From positions 178,164-242,163 of the forward strand of contig CANLUS010000007.1 in NCBI GenBank assembly GCA_947494325.1: a stretch of DNA of 64,000 nt, read 5' to 3'. Shown one piece after another: positions 56,286-64,000 of the stretch (position 1 is the stretch's first letter; every line of letters starts with the position of its first letter). The notes under the pieces were generated by a model. The model was given only the letters and a program-made list of their open reading frames with translations. It made no database searches and was not told the DNA's origin. The translations under genes were made by a program, and so were the position numbers. The DNA is from an uncultured Flavobacteriaceae bacterium (lineage in GTDB: Bacteria > Bacteroidota > Bacteroidia > Flavobacteriales > Flavobacteriaceae).

Positions 56286-57332
56286 TTATTCCTTCAATAA
56301 TTTGTTTACAGCATTAATTCCGCTGTACACAGCACCTTCCATATATCCACCATGAATTTGGGACGTTTCTGTTCCAGAGAATAGCATCTTTTGTTGCAAA
56401 TAAAATTGCTGAAATAATGGATTTCCATAGCGCGGACTCATATAAACGGATTTTAAATGTTCATTGGAAGTATATGCATCTATTGACCAATCTTTCTCAT
56501 GATAATGTATATAATCTCTTACTTCTGGTCCTAAGTTTTTTTCGAGGTATGCCAAAATTTGTTTTTTTCTATCCTCAAATGATGCGTCTCGCAATACTTC
56601 GTTGACAAATCCCATTAAACCAAAGACGGTTTGATTTTTGTTACAATGATCGTACAATTCAACTACAGGACTTATCTGACTTATAATGGTACCTGAGAAA
56701 CCGTTGTTACGCCAAAAAGGTGTCTTAAAGGTGAGACCAATCTTTATAGCATTACTCATCCACGTATGTGTTTGAGCCATTGCCTGGATCAGATTATCTG
56801 GTAAATTAGGTTCATAAATAATCGCGCCTGCCAGTTTGGGTGGAATCGTAATAATTAATTTTTCGCAGCTATATGTCTTATTTGTTGTACGAAGTACTAG
56901 CTTTTCATCTTTGTCCGAAACACTGATTACTTTTGTATTCAACGTTATTCTATCATTAAATGAATCTGATAATGCATTTATTAAGGCAATCGAACCATCG
57001 ACAACTCTTAATGCCGATGGTTCGTTAGAATTATTTTCGAAATAATGAGGTGGAGCCATTGAACTGTAGACTAATATACTTTTGTCTTTGTTGTATTGTT
57101 CGAAGGTTTCAAGCTTTACATCGATCATTAATTGTTGAAGATGTTGATGAGTACTTTGTAACCAAGTCGCTCCAAGATCGATACTATTTAAAGTACTAAT
57201 TCTCCCACCAATTTGACTACGCCCTTCTAAAATTTGAAAATCTTGCTCTCCATTTTTTAGTAAATAATGAGCTGTAGTTAAACCAGATAATCCAGCGCCA
57301 ATAATGATAAATTTTGAATGTAAACTCCCCAT
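56286..57332 (-). CDS. FAD-dependent amine oxidase-like oxidoreductase
   Basis: The 348-residue protein has the FAD-binding IIGAGLSGLTTAHYLL motif, EGRSQIGGRI for the ribose contact, and the C-terminal LFSGTETSQIHGGYMEGAV, typical of flavin monoamine oxidases. It is short compared with the 430-500 residues of most family members, chiefly in the middle. It oxidises amines or related substrates; the exact one is unknown. It starts 15 bases after the SDR gene in a TetR-controlled operon. Confidence 0.85.
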   Translation of the reverse strand: MGSLHSKFIIIGAGLSGLTTAHYLLKNGEQDFQILEGRSQIGGRISTLNSIDLGATWLQSTHQHLQQLMIDVKLETFEQYNKDKSILVYSSMAPPHYFENNSNEPSALRVVDGSIALINALSDSFNDRITLNTKVISVSDKDEKLVLRTTNKTYSCEKLIITIPPKLAGAIIYEPNLPDNLIQAMAQTHTWMSNAIKIGLTFKTPFWRNNGFSGTIISQISPVVELYDHCNKNQTVFGLMGFVNEVLRDASFEDRKKQILAYLEKNLGPEVRDYIHYHEKDWSIDAYTSNEHLKSVYMSPRYGNPLFQQFYLQQKMLFSGTETSQIHGGYMEGAVYSGINAVNKLLKE

Positions 57333-57347
57333 GTATTACAAAGCTAA

Positions 57348-58094
57348 TTAATTTCTGCCTGCTATAACACCACCATCTGTATCCCAAATAGCTCCGGTCA
57401 CCCATGAAGCTTTGTCTGAAAGTAAAAATGTAATACTATTTGCAACATCTTGAGGAGTTCCATTTCTGCCAATTGGATGAAATGCATTGAAGCCTTCTAG
57501 TGCTTTTTGAGCTTCATCTTCTCCACCGAATACACCGTGATAGACCGGCGTGTTCACAACTGCTGGAGAAACCGCATTTACCCGAATATGATCATCAGCT
57601 AATTCCATTGCCAAATGTTGTGTTAGCGAATGTAATCCGGCTTTTTGCATCGAATAAGCTGAAGAAGGGGTTGCCTTTACAGCTTGTTTGGCCCACATAG
57701 ATCCAACATTTACAATTGCACCCCCGTTGGTTGCTTTCATTTTTTTTGCCGCGGCTTGGGTAATAAAAAAGAAACCTCTATTTAAATCTAGATAGGAATC
57801 ATAATCTTCTTTTGTATGATCTAAGAAAGGTTTTGGTCCGAATATTCCTGATGCGTTCACTAGGTGATCTAAATTGTCTAAGTTATTTATTTTAGATGTT
57901 AGGGCCTCAACATCGTTAGCATTGGTAATATCTATGCTATGCTTAACTAAATTTGGCGCATCTGGTACCTTATCTGTTGATCTACCAACAATGTGTACAA
58001 TTGCACCCTCGTTTAGTAATGTTTGAGCTGTTGCATGGCCAATTCCGCTTGTGCCTCCTATAATTAAGGCCGTTTTGTTTTTAAATTCTGACAT
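57348..58094 (-). CDS. SDR family oxidoreductase
   Basis: The 248-residue short-chain dehydrogenase has [13 protein letters not shown] for the cofactor, NASG, and the catalytic Ser-Tyr-Lys with YSMQKAG. The C terminus has [11 protein letters not shown], typical of SDRs. The lack of an aspartate after strand two (VGRSTDK) suggests NADPH, by inference. It heads a three-gene operon preceded by an ACAGAC palindrome, and is likely repressed by the TetR protein downstream in the coordinates. Confidence 0.88.
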   Translation of the reverse strand: MSEFKNKTALIIGGTSGIGHATAQTLLNEGAIVHIVGRSTDKVPDAPNLVKHSIDITNANDVEALTSKINNLDNLDHLVNASGIFGPKPFLDHTKEDYDSYLDLNRGFFFITQAAAKKMKATNGGAIVNVGSMWAKQAVKATPSSAYSMQKAGLHSLTQHLAMELADDHIRVNAVSPAVVNTPVYHGVFGGEDEAQKALEGFNAFHPIGRNGTPQDVANSITFLLSDKASWVTGAIWDTDGGVIAGRN

Positions 58095-58120
58095 TTTTAT
58101 TGTTTTAATATGAATAATGA

Positions 58121-58134
58121 ACAGACAAGTCTGT
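58121..58134. promoter_or_regulatory. TetR operator site 1 upstream of the SDR operon
   Basis: ACAGAC-AA-GTCTGT is a perfect inverted repeat 27 bases from the SDR start. The same half-sites occur at 58742-58755 upstream of the tetR gene. Confidence 0.7.
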
Positions 58135-58154
58135 CTTTTTTAATTTAAATTTTT

Positions 58155-58709
58155 TTATGCTAAGAGGTTATTACAAATTTCTCTTGCTGCAAGTATAGGC
58201 CATTCTTCCTGATGCAAATGACTTTCGGCAACCGCTCCTTCGTACAATACATAAATCTGCCGCGCAATGCGCTCATTGTTATAATTAGGGATATTTGATT
58301 TCACTAATTGGTCAATGACGGCTATAAAATCTTTTTTTTGACGCTGTATTTCGGCCCTTATAATTTCATTCTCTAACGGTATTTCGGCAATAGTCCTGAT
58401 GCACCAACATCCATTAAATTCTTTTCCGTTAAAAAATAGTGTTAAAAAATCGAAGAGAGCAAGAAGCTGATCTTTACCTTTAGGTGCTTTCATTGCAAAA
58501 GTTTCTATTTCCTTTAAAAAAGTGGAATTTTTATATTTAAGATACGCCAAACAAATCTCTTCTTTTGAGCTAAAGTGATTATACAAGGTAGCTTTGGCGA
58601 TACCTGCTTCTTTTATTATTTCATTGATTCCCGTTAAATTATATCCATTTTTGTAGAACAGACCAGAAGCCGTATGTATGATTGTATCTTTAACTAAAGC
58701 ATGTTTCAT
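58155..58709 (-). CDS. TetR/AcrR family transcriptional regulator
   Basis: The 184-residue regulator has the TetR helix-turn-helix (about 24-44, YNLTGINEIIKEAGIAKATL then YNHFSSKEEI) and a helical ligand domain. It probably represses its own gene and the SDR/FAD/MFS operon, since near-identical palindromes lie upstream of both transcription units (58121-58134 and 58742-58755). The ligand is unknown but may be a substrate of these enzymes or the transporter. Confidence 0.9.
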   Translation of the reverse strand: MKHALVKDTIIHTASGLFYKNGYNLTGINEIIKEAGIAKATLYNHFSSKEEICLAYLKYKNSTFLKEIETFAMKAPKGKDQLLALFDFLTLFFNGKEFNGCWCIRTIAEIPLENEIIRAEIQRQKKDFIAVIDQLVKSNIPNYNNERIARQIYVLYEGAVAESHLHQEEWPILAAREICNNLLA

Positions 58710-58741
58710 AGTGCAAAGATAGAAAAAATTTTTAAAAACAG

Positions 58742-58755
58742 ACAGACTTGTCTAT
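58742..58755. promoter_or_regulatory. TetR operator site 2 upstream of tetR
   Basis: ACAGAC-TT-GTCTAT, an inverted repeat with one mismatch 32 bases upstream of the tetR start, shares both half-sites with site 1. It also lies in the region upstream of the divergent ABC permease genes. Confidence 0.7.
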
Positions 58756-58877
58756 TTTTTAAGAAAAAAAGATTTTTTCATTTTCTTCTTATTTTATGTA
58801 ACAAATCAGTAATGGTCATCGTCTATTATAAAAGCAACTCTATTAGTACTCAAATTTTAATCAAAAAATAAACCCCA

Positions 58878-60122
58878 ATGTTTGATATAGATCGTTGGCA
58901 AGAGATATTCGACACCATCCGTAAAAATAAGTTGCGAACCTTCCTCACCGGACTTTCCGTAGCTTCTGGTATTTTTATTCTTGTTATTTTACTTGGGTTT
59001 GGCCAAGGTTTTCAGAACGGAATTCGTAAAGAATTTGAGGCTGATGCCACCAACCGTGTATGGGTTTGGACCCAATCTACAACTAAAGAGCATAATGGAT
59101 TGAATCCAGGTCGTCGGATCCAATTAGACAATTCGAACTTCGAACATTCTAATGAAGCTTTTGCAGACGCAATTGAATTTAAATCAAGCATTTTTAGAGT
59201 TCGAGGAGTGACCATTAATTATAAGAAAGAATCTGGTTCGTATGGTATTCAAGGGGTCGGTCCTGATTATCAGAAAATTGAAAATATGAAAATGGTTTCT
59301 GGCCGTTTTTTAAACCAGATAGATCTAGATGATTTAAATAAAGTCGTCGTTATATCGAAAAAAATAAAAAGAGAATTGATGAAGAAAGTTGAAGATCCTC
59401 TTGATGAATATCTACAACTTTCGGGAATAAATTATAAAATTGTTGGCGTGTATGCCGATGAAGGTGGTGAGCGAGAAGAGAATAGAATGTATATTCCAAT
59501 TACCACGGCTCAAGGCGTATTTAATGGTCAAAATAAAGTGGCGAATATGTCCTTTACAATTAATCGTGCAGAAACCTTTGATGAATCTGTTTTTGCTTCT
59601 ATGCAATTCACAAAAAAATTAAAAAAGTATTTACAAAAAGTCCATCAGGTAGCACCCGATGATAGTGCTATTGGTGTATACAGTGCGCAGGAGGAGGCAA
59701 AGAGGTATTATACGCTAACAAGTAATATTGCGGCTTTCTTTTGGTTCGTTGGAATCTGTACAATTATTGCCGGTATTGTTGGCGTGAGTAATATTATGCT
59801 CATTATTGTTAAAGATAGAACGCGAGAAATTGGAATAAGAAAAGCCTTAGGAGCAAAGCCTTGGTCTATTATTGGTATGATATTACACGAGGCCGTTTTT
59901 GTGACAGCCGTTTCCGGATTTTCTGGATTGATATTTAGCATGGGTTTATTAGAAATTGTAGGACCTAATGTGGAGGTAGATTATATTTCGAATCCAACAG
60001 TGAACTTTTCAATAGCCATGACTATGGTTATTTTATTAATAGTGGCAGGTGCCCTGGCAGGATTCTTTCCTGCATGGAGAGCGGCGAAAATTCAGCCTAT
60101 AGAAGCTTTAAGAGATGAATAA
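58878..60122 (+). CDS. MacB-like ABC transporter permease, first subunit
   Basis: The 414-residue protein has a first membrane helix (about 20-40, FLTGLSVASGIFILVIL), a large periplasmic MacB-type domain (about 45-285), and three helices at the end around GVSNIMLIIVKDRTREIGIRK and GAKPWSIIGMILHEAVF. MacB/FtsX proteins carry mechanical force to efflux partners rather than a substrate channel. It overlaps the second permease gene by eight bases. The ATPase subunit is not encoded next to it. Confidence 0.88.
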   Translation: MFDIDRWQEIFDTIRKNKLRTFLTGLSVASGIFILVILLGFGQGFQNGIRKEFEADATNRVWVWTQSTTKEHNGLNPGRRIQLDNSNFEHSNEAFADAIEFKSSIFRVRGVTINYKKESGSYGIQGVGPDYQKIENMKMVSGRFLNQIDLDDLNKVVVISKKIKRELMKKVEDPLDEYLQLSGINYKIVGVYADEGGEREENRMYIPITTAQGVFNGQNKVANMSFTINRAETFDESVFASMQFTKKLKKYLQKVHQVAPDDSAIGVYSAQEEAKRYYTLTSNIAAFFWFVGICTIIAGIVGVSNIMLIIVKDRTREIGIRKALGAKPWSIIGMILHEAVFVTAVSGFSGLIFSMGLLEIVGPNVEVDYISNPTVNFSIAMTMVILLIVAGALAGFFPAWRAAKIQPIEALRDE

Positions 60123-61383
60123 GTTATTTAGTAGAGATCGCTGGAAAGAAATTATTGAAGTGCTGTCGGGCAATTGGTTCAGAACAGTACTTACCGCCTT
60201 TGGTGTATTTTGGGGTATTTTTATTTTGATCATACTTTTAGCTGCGGGTAAAGGATTTGAAAACGGAGTGAATATGGAGTTCGGTGATACGGCAACCAAC
60301 ACCATGTTCATGTGGACAAGAACTGCCACGAAGGCGTATCAAGGAATGCCAAAAAATAGACGGTTTAATTATAACCTTAGCGACGTTGAAGATATCCGTC
60401 AAAATGTTTCTGATCTTCGATATGTCTCACCAAGGAATCAGTTAGGTGGTTTTAATGGGGCAAATAATGTGGTGAGAGGTATCAAAACAGGTGGCTTTGA
60501 TATTTATGGAGATTATCCAGAAATTATTAAACAAGAACCTATGGATATCACTTCTGGTAGATTTATCAATTATAATGATATTAATCAGAACCGAAAAGTG
60601 GCTATTATTGGTGAAGGTGTTCGGAGCAGTTTGTATGAAAAAGATGAGAAGTTTCTAGGAACTTATATTAAAATCCAAGGTGTCAATTTTATGGTTATTG
60701 GTACATATAAGAAAAAGAATAATGATGGGGATGGAGAAGAAGGACAAAAACAAATTTATGTCCCGTTTACAGCTTTTTCACAAGCATTTAACAGAGGAGA
60801 TCGCGTTGGTTGGATGGCGATTACTGCGATTGATGGTACTCCGATAACCAATATAAAAGAGAAGATATTCAATATTGTTAGAAAGAACCATAAAATTCAT
60901 CCAGATGATGAAAGAGCAGTTGGTCACTTTGATTTATTTCAAGAATATAGTAGAGTACAACGTCTTTTTACTGCGATTCGAGTGATTGCCTATTTTGTTG
61001 GGATACTAGTTCTTTTATCGGGAATTATCGGTGTGAGTAATATTATGCTAATCGTAGTAAAAGAACGTACAAGAGAAATCGGCATAAGAAGGGCACTAGG
61101 TGCTTCACCCTGGAATATTAGAGGTCAAATTTTGACAGAATCAGTGTTTCTTACAATTATCTCTGGAATGGCGGGCATCGTTTTTTCCTCATTTTTAATA
61201 TACCTTATCAACCTTGCGATGGCCAGTAGTGGTCCAGTTGATATGTTTGCAAATCCGAGTGTTAATTTAGGAGTAGTGACATCAGCGCTGACTATTCTTA
61301 TTATATCAGGATTATTTGCTGGATTTATTCCCGCTCAAAATGCTATTAAAATTAAACCAATAGAAGCTTTAAGAACAGATTAA
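60115..61383 (+). CDS. MacB-like ABC transporter permease, second subunit
   Basis: The 422-residue protein is a paralogue of the previous one, with LTAFGVFWGIFILIILLAAG near the N terminus, a periplasmic domain and the C-terminal helices (GVSNIMLIVVKERTREIGIRR, GASPWNIRGQILTESVF). The two permeases probably form a heterodimer with an ATPase encoded elsewhere. The adaptor gene begins 22 bases downstream. Confidence 0.88.
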   Translation: MNKLFSRDRWKEIIEVLSGNWFRTVLTAFGVFWGIFILIILLAAGKGFENGVNMEFGDTATNTMFMWTRTATKAYQGMPKNRRFNYNLSDVEDIRQNVSDLRYVSPRNQLGGFNGANNVVRGIKTGGFDIYGDYPEIIKQEPMDITSGRFINYNDINQNRKVAIIGEGVRSSLYEKDEKFLGTYIKIQGVNFMVIGTYKKKNNDGDGEEGQKQIYVPFTAFSQAFNRGDRVGWMAITAIDGTPITNIKEKIFNIVRKNHKIHPDDERAVGHFDLFQEYSRVQRLFTAIRVIAYFVGILVLLSGIIGVSNIMLIVVKERTREIGIRRALGASPWNIRGQILTESVFLTIISGMAGIVFSSFLIYLINLAMASSGPVDMFANPSVNLGVVTSALTILIISGLFAGFIPAQNAIKIKPIEALRTD

Positions 61384-61405
61384 TCAATCAATAAAGAATA
61401 AACAA

Positions 61406-62521
61406 ATGAAAAAATCAGTTACCATATTTATATTAATTTTTATCGTTGTCAGCTTTGGCGGCGCTATGTATTATTTATATTCAAAAAATGCAGAAGATCC
61501 AGTAGTGTATGAAACCGATAAGGCGTCTACAAAATCTATTGTAAAGAAAACTGTTGCGACAGGAAGTATTCTTCCTTTAGAAGAAGTTTTTATAAAACCT
61601 AACATTTCTGGTGTGATCCAAGAAGTATATGTTAAAGGTGGGGATATCGTGAAAAAAGGTGATTTGATTGCCAAAATAAAAGTGATTCCAAATTTATCAT
61701 CTTTGAACAATGCGCGAAATGAAATTCAACGAAATAAAATTGGCTTAGATGATCAAAAACGAAATTATGATCGTCAAAAATCATTATTTGATAAGGGCGT
61801 TATTTCAAGACAAGATGTTGAGCGTGCCGAGGTGGCGTATCAGCAAGCGCAGCAATCTTTCGATGCAGCCAATAGAAATTACGATATTGTTCGAACGGGT
61901 TCTACAAGAGGTTTAGGAAGTTCAGCGAATACACTTATCCGATCTACCGTTTCCGGAATGGTATTGGAAGTGCCTGTTGAAGTAGGGAATCAAGTTATTG
62001 AAAGCAATAACTTTAATGAAGGTACAACCATTGCTTCCTTAGCCGATGTGAACAAGTTAATCTTTGAAGGTAAAATCGATGAATCGGATGTTGGTAAAGT
62101 TAAAGAAGGTTTACCATTAGAAATTACTGTAGGTGCTGTTGAAAATACTGTTTTTGATGCTGTATTAGATTATATTGCTCCTAAAGGAAAGTTAGAAAAT
62201 GGAGCTATTCAATTTGAAATAAAGGGAACTCTTAAAAAACAAGATACTACCTTTGTTCGTGTTGGTCTAAGTGCTAACGCATCTATTATTTTAGCAAAAG
62301 CCGACAGTGTGTTGGCCATTAAGGAGGCTTTGGTGCAATTCGATAAGGAAACAAAGGCGCCATTTGTCGAGATTAAAAATGGTGATAGTTTTGAGCGCAA
62401 AGACATTACCTTAGGTGTTAGTGATGGCATTCATGTAGAAATTAAGAATGGCGTTTCTAAGGATGACGCTATCAAGGTTTGGAACGAAATTGAAAAAGAT
62501 GACGATAACGAGAATAATTAA
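61406..62521 (+). CDS. Periplasmic adaptor of an efflux transporter (HlyD/MacA-like)
   Basis: The 371-residue protein has an N-terminal anchor (about 5-25), a lipoyl-like domain (KPNISGVIQEVYVKGGDIVKK), a coiled-coil hairpin (about 105-150, DDQKRNYDRQKSLFDKGV), a beta-barrel domain and a membrane-proximal end. It links the permeases to an outer-membrane channel. No TolC-like gene is present. The transcript ends in a terminator at 62566-62595. Confidence 0.88.
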   Translation: MKKSVTIFILIFIVVSFGGAMYYLYSKNAEDPVVYETDKASTKSIVKKTVATGSILPLEEVFIKPNISGVIQEVYVKGGDIVKKGDLIAKIKVIPNLSSLNNARNEIQRNKIGLDDQKRNYDRQKSLFDKGVISRQDVERAEVAYQQAQQSFDAANRNYDIVRTGSTRGLGSSANTLIRSTVSGMVLEVPVEVGNQVIESNNFNEGTTIASLADVNKLIFEGKIDESDVGKVKEGLPLEITVGAVENTVFDAVLDYIAPKGKLENGAIQFEIKGTLKKQDTTFVRVGLSANASIILAKADSVLAIKEALVQFDKETKAPFVEIKNGDSFERKDITLGVSDGIHVEIKNGVSKDDAIKVWNEIEKDDDNENN

Positions 62522-62565
62522 CTTTCAAAGAGTTAAAATTCTGACAGCATAACTATAAAAATATA

Positions 62566-62595
62566 AAGGTGGGATAATTTTATCTCGCCTTTTTT
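62566..62595 (+). terminator. Rho-independent terminator of the permease/adaptor operon
   Basis: AAGGTGGGATAA (62566-62577) pairs with TTATCTCGCCTT (62580-62591) with two G-T pairs, then a T-run. It overlaps the 3' end of the convergent small gene. Confidence 0.7.
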
Positions 62596-62909
62596 GTTGT
62601 ATAATTTTCAACAGCTCTCAGAGTAAAGAAAACAAAGATGCCACAAAAGAATGCAAATGGAACTAGTGTGAAAGGAGCAATTCGTCCTCCTGTTCCGTTT
62701 TCCATTTTTTCAATGATTTGTTTTTGTTCTTCGTTCACTTCATCATCGCTATAAATTCCGTCTTTATTAGTGTCTAAAGCAACTACCTCTTTCTCATATG
62801 CTATTTGTTGCTCATTGGTCGCATACGTCAAGGTAAAGTAAATGACAACCGCTATGATAACGGCTATGATTTTTTTATGTTTAAATAACTTAAGTGTTAA
62901 TGGACTCAT
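62580..62909 (-). CDS. Small membrane protein with EF-hand-like motif
   Basis: The 109-residue protein has two hydrophobic helices (about 11-29 and 83-101) and between them ALDTNKDGIYSDDEVNE, close to the EF-hand loop DxNxDGxxxxxE. No other family is recognised. It overlaps the DUF6090 gene by four bases (ATGA at 62906-62909), so it is translated together with it. Confidence 0.6.
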   Translation of the reverse strand: MSPLTLKLFKHKKIIAVIIAVVIYFTLTYATNEQQIAYEKEVVALDTNKDGIYSDDEVNEEQKQIIEKMENGTGGRIAPFTLVPFAFFCGIFVFFTLRAVENYTTKKAR

Positions 62910-63637
62910 TTTTCTAGTGCTCTTTGTTCAATCGCTTTTATAATAACTATAGCCTGCTCTTTAAAAGTTTTTAATTCTGGTAAGAAAATATCATAGGTTA
63001 AAAAATAAGCATTTGCAACCCTATTTTTGTAATCAGGACTGTTTAACGCATATGTTTCGAATCCTTCAAAATCTTTTCTTGTAATATAGTTGGCCCACCA
63101 ATCATAGTTGTTTTTCCAATATTCATAATTGTTTTTAAAATCTAGTGCTCTAAATTCATCATCAACTTTTATTTCTAATAAACGTTCAGTATAAAAGTCT
63201 GCGATGTGAGCAGCCAAGGTATCTTTAGTGGTTTCATTATTGCTGTTATAAGTACTTAATAAATTAAAACCTCGTTTATCAAAAGAAATTTCGGGATATC
63301 CCAAAATTAAAAAGTGTAAGCGAATATCCTCAGCATCTTGATAGTCTTGTTTTGTTATTGATCCGTTAAGAATTTTATCGTATAAAGGAGCAGTACTTTC
63401 ATGAAACTCTAGAATTTTATCAATTTCTAGAATATCATTATTTAGATTTTTCTGGATCGTAATTAGAATATTATTTAATTCCTTTTTTTCTTGTTCTTTT
63501 TCATTCCAGTTATTTAAGGCAACTGCAATCAATATTCCAATAACGACGAGCACAATTTCCCCAATTCCATACACAAGGTAACCCAAGACGTTTCCGTTAC
63601 TTAAGGAATTTTTTCTCGTGTTTCTAAGAATTTTCAA
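62906..63637 (-). CDS. DUF6090 family protein
   Basis: The 243-residue protein has the family start: a short basic N terminus, then YGIGEIVLVVIGILIAVALN NWNE as a single membrane helix, then a helical soluble domain rich in aromatic residues. The start is a TTG at 63637 that gives a basic MKILRNTRK N terminus; no better ATG precedes the helix. Function is unknown in this flavobacterial family. Confidence 0.78.
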   Translation of the reverse strand: MKILRNTRKNSLSNGNVLGYLVYGIGEIVLVVIGILIAVALNNWNEKEQEKKELNNILITIQKNLNNDILEIDKILEFHESTAPLYDKILNGSITKQDYQDAEDIRLHFLILGYPEISFDKRGFNLLSTYNSNNETTKDTLAAHIADFYTERLLEIKVDDEFRALDFKNNYEYWKNNYDWWANYITRKDFEGFETYALNSPDYKNRVANAYFLTYDIFLPELKTFKEQAIVIIKAIEQRALEK

Positions 63638-63732
63638 AATAAAAAGTTAGTAAAACAGTTATAATTATTTTTTCTCTATAGTCATGTTATCCATTACAAA
63701 AAAATTTTTGTCAAAGTGCCGATGAAAACATT

Positions 63733-64000
63733 ATGTTGCTGGTTTATAATCCTTTTTATCTATAATCATTTTGGCGAGAATAGAAATAATTTTCACCAAA
63801 ATAATTATATATGTTTAATTATGTTGCTGGTTTATAATCCTTTTTATCAATAATCATTTTGGCGATAATGGAAATAATTTTCACCAAAATAGTTATATAT
63901 ATTTAATTATGTTCCTGGTTTAAAATCCTTTTTATCAATAATCATTTTGGCGATAATGGAAATAATTTTCACCAAAATAGTTATATATATTTAATTATGT
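63733..64000. repeat. 88-bp tandem repeat array, truncated by the window edge
   Basis: Units begin ATGTTGCTGGTTTATAATCC at 63733 and 63821, then at 63909 (ATGTTCCTGGTTTA) and again at 63997. The period is 88 bases exactly. Copies 2 and 3 differ at two positions, copy 1 differs from copy 2 at five. Each has a stem around ATTTTGGCG...CACCAAAAT (63856-63890 in copy 2). No long ORF spans the array and 88 is not a multiple of three. The gap 63638-63732 shows no gene. Confidence 0.9.

Noticed and set aside
63733..64000. CRISPR array
   Set aside because: The whole 88-base unit is repeated without variable spacers and no cas gene is nearby.

Overview
The window is a stretch of chromosome from an AT-rich member of the Bacteroidota, almost certainly a (probably marine) Flavobacteriaceae. 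The evidence is a type IX secretion C-terminal sorting domain (42458-44812), repeated TAnnTTTG -7 promoter elements with few Shine-Dalgarno sequences, TTG starts, many lipobox proteins, DUF5606 and DUF6090 families, and a pyruvate dehydrogenase E2 with two lipoyl domains next to E1-alpha. There is no rRNA, tRNA, transposase, phage gene or CRISPR array that I can see. The content is mostly core housekeeping with short accessory inserts.

Layout. 1-1595 (minus): dapF, a GNAT acetyltransferase and the start of mltG in one tight cell-envelope operon. 1746-4773: a DegP/HtrA protease and an unusual GAPDH with a long N-terminal extension. 4971-8550: ligA followed by two tandem YhhN/lysoplasmalogenase-like membrane proteins, with a possible tiny ORF between them. 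8562-13589: YbaB, a prolyl oligopeptidase lipoprotein, a cysteine-synthase-like PLP enzyme and an alpha-oxoamine synthase; the last two are good candidates for the first steps of sulfonolipid or sphingolipid synthesis. 13643-19255: tsaD and a divergent tamB-like giant. 19374-24534: pfkA-gapA glycolytic operon, LysE exporter, HMG-CoA lyase, guaA. 24575-31460: LysM/periplasmic-binding fusion, an OmpA-like barrel and LRR lipoprotein pair bracketed by two copies of the same hairpin, a small lipoprotein, and a TPR histidine kinase with its LuxR-type regulator. 31495-37287 (minus): pdhC, pdhA, gcvP. 37413-42379: a degenerate UbiA-like membrane protein, a cytochrome c/FG-GAP lipoprotein, a coiled-coil protein whose zinc ribbon has lost its cysteines, Nif3, and two small proteins. 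42458-48072 (minus): T9SS cargo beta-propeller protein, VOC, DUF3052, mazG, DUF5606, def, ruvX. 48173-52566: dapD and a surface-polysaccharide cluster (LPS-kinase-like, GT2, TupA-like ATP-grasp, Stealth phosphotransferase). 52658-55058: tsaC, cca, NTF2-like. 55066-58709 (minus): a TetR-controlled SDR/FAD oxidoreductase/MFS operon with two matching palindromic operators. 58878-62521: MacB-type permease pair plus HlyD/MacA adaptor without an adjacent ATPase. 62580-63637: small membrane proteins. 63733-64000: an 88-bp tandem repeat that continues past the window.

How genes connect. Central carbon flow is well represented (two GAPDHs, pfkA, pdhA/pdhC, gcvP, HMG-CoA lyase). Both GAPDH transcription units carry a similar AACGTT-centred palindrome, suggesting one shared regulator. 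Lysine/peptidoglycan (dapF, dapD, mltG), tRNA maturation (tsaC, tsaD, cca) and envelope assembly (tamB, degP, LysM protein) complete the core. The most unusual signals are the shared glycolytic operator, promoters so close to start codons that the mRNAs should be leaderless, the terminal 88-bp repeat array, the duplicated hairpins around the LRR/barrel pair, and likely non-standard start codons for tamB and a tiny membrane ORF. All functions are inferred from sequence pattern alone; no database search was run.
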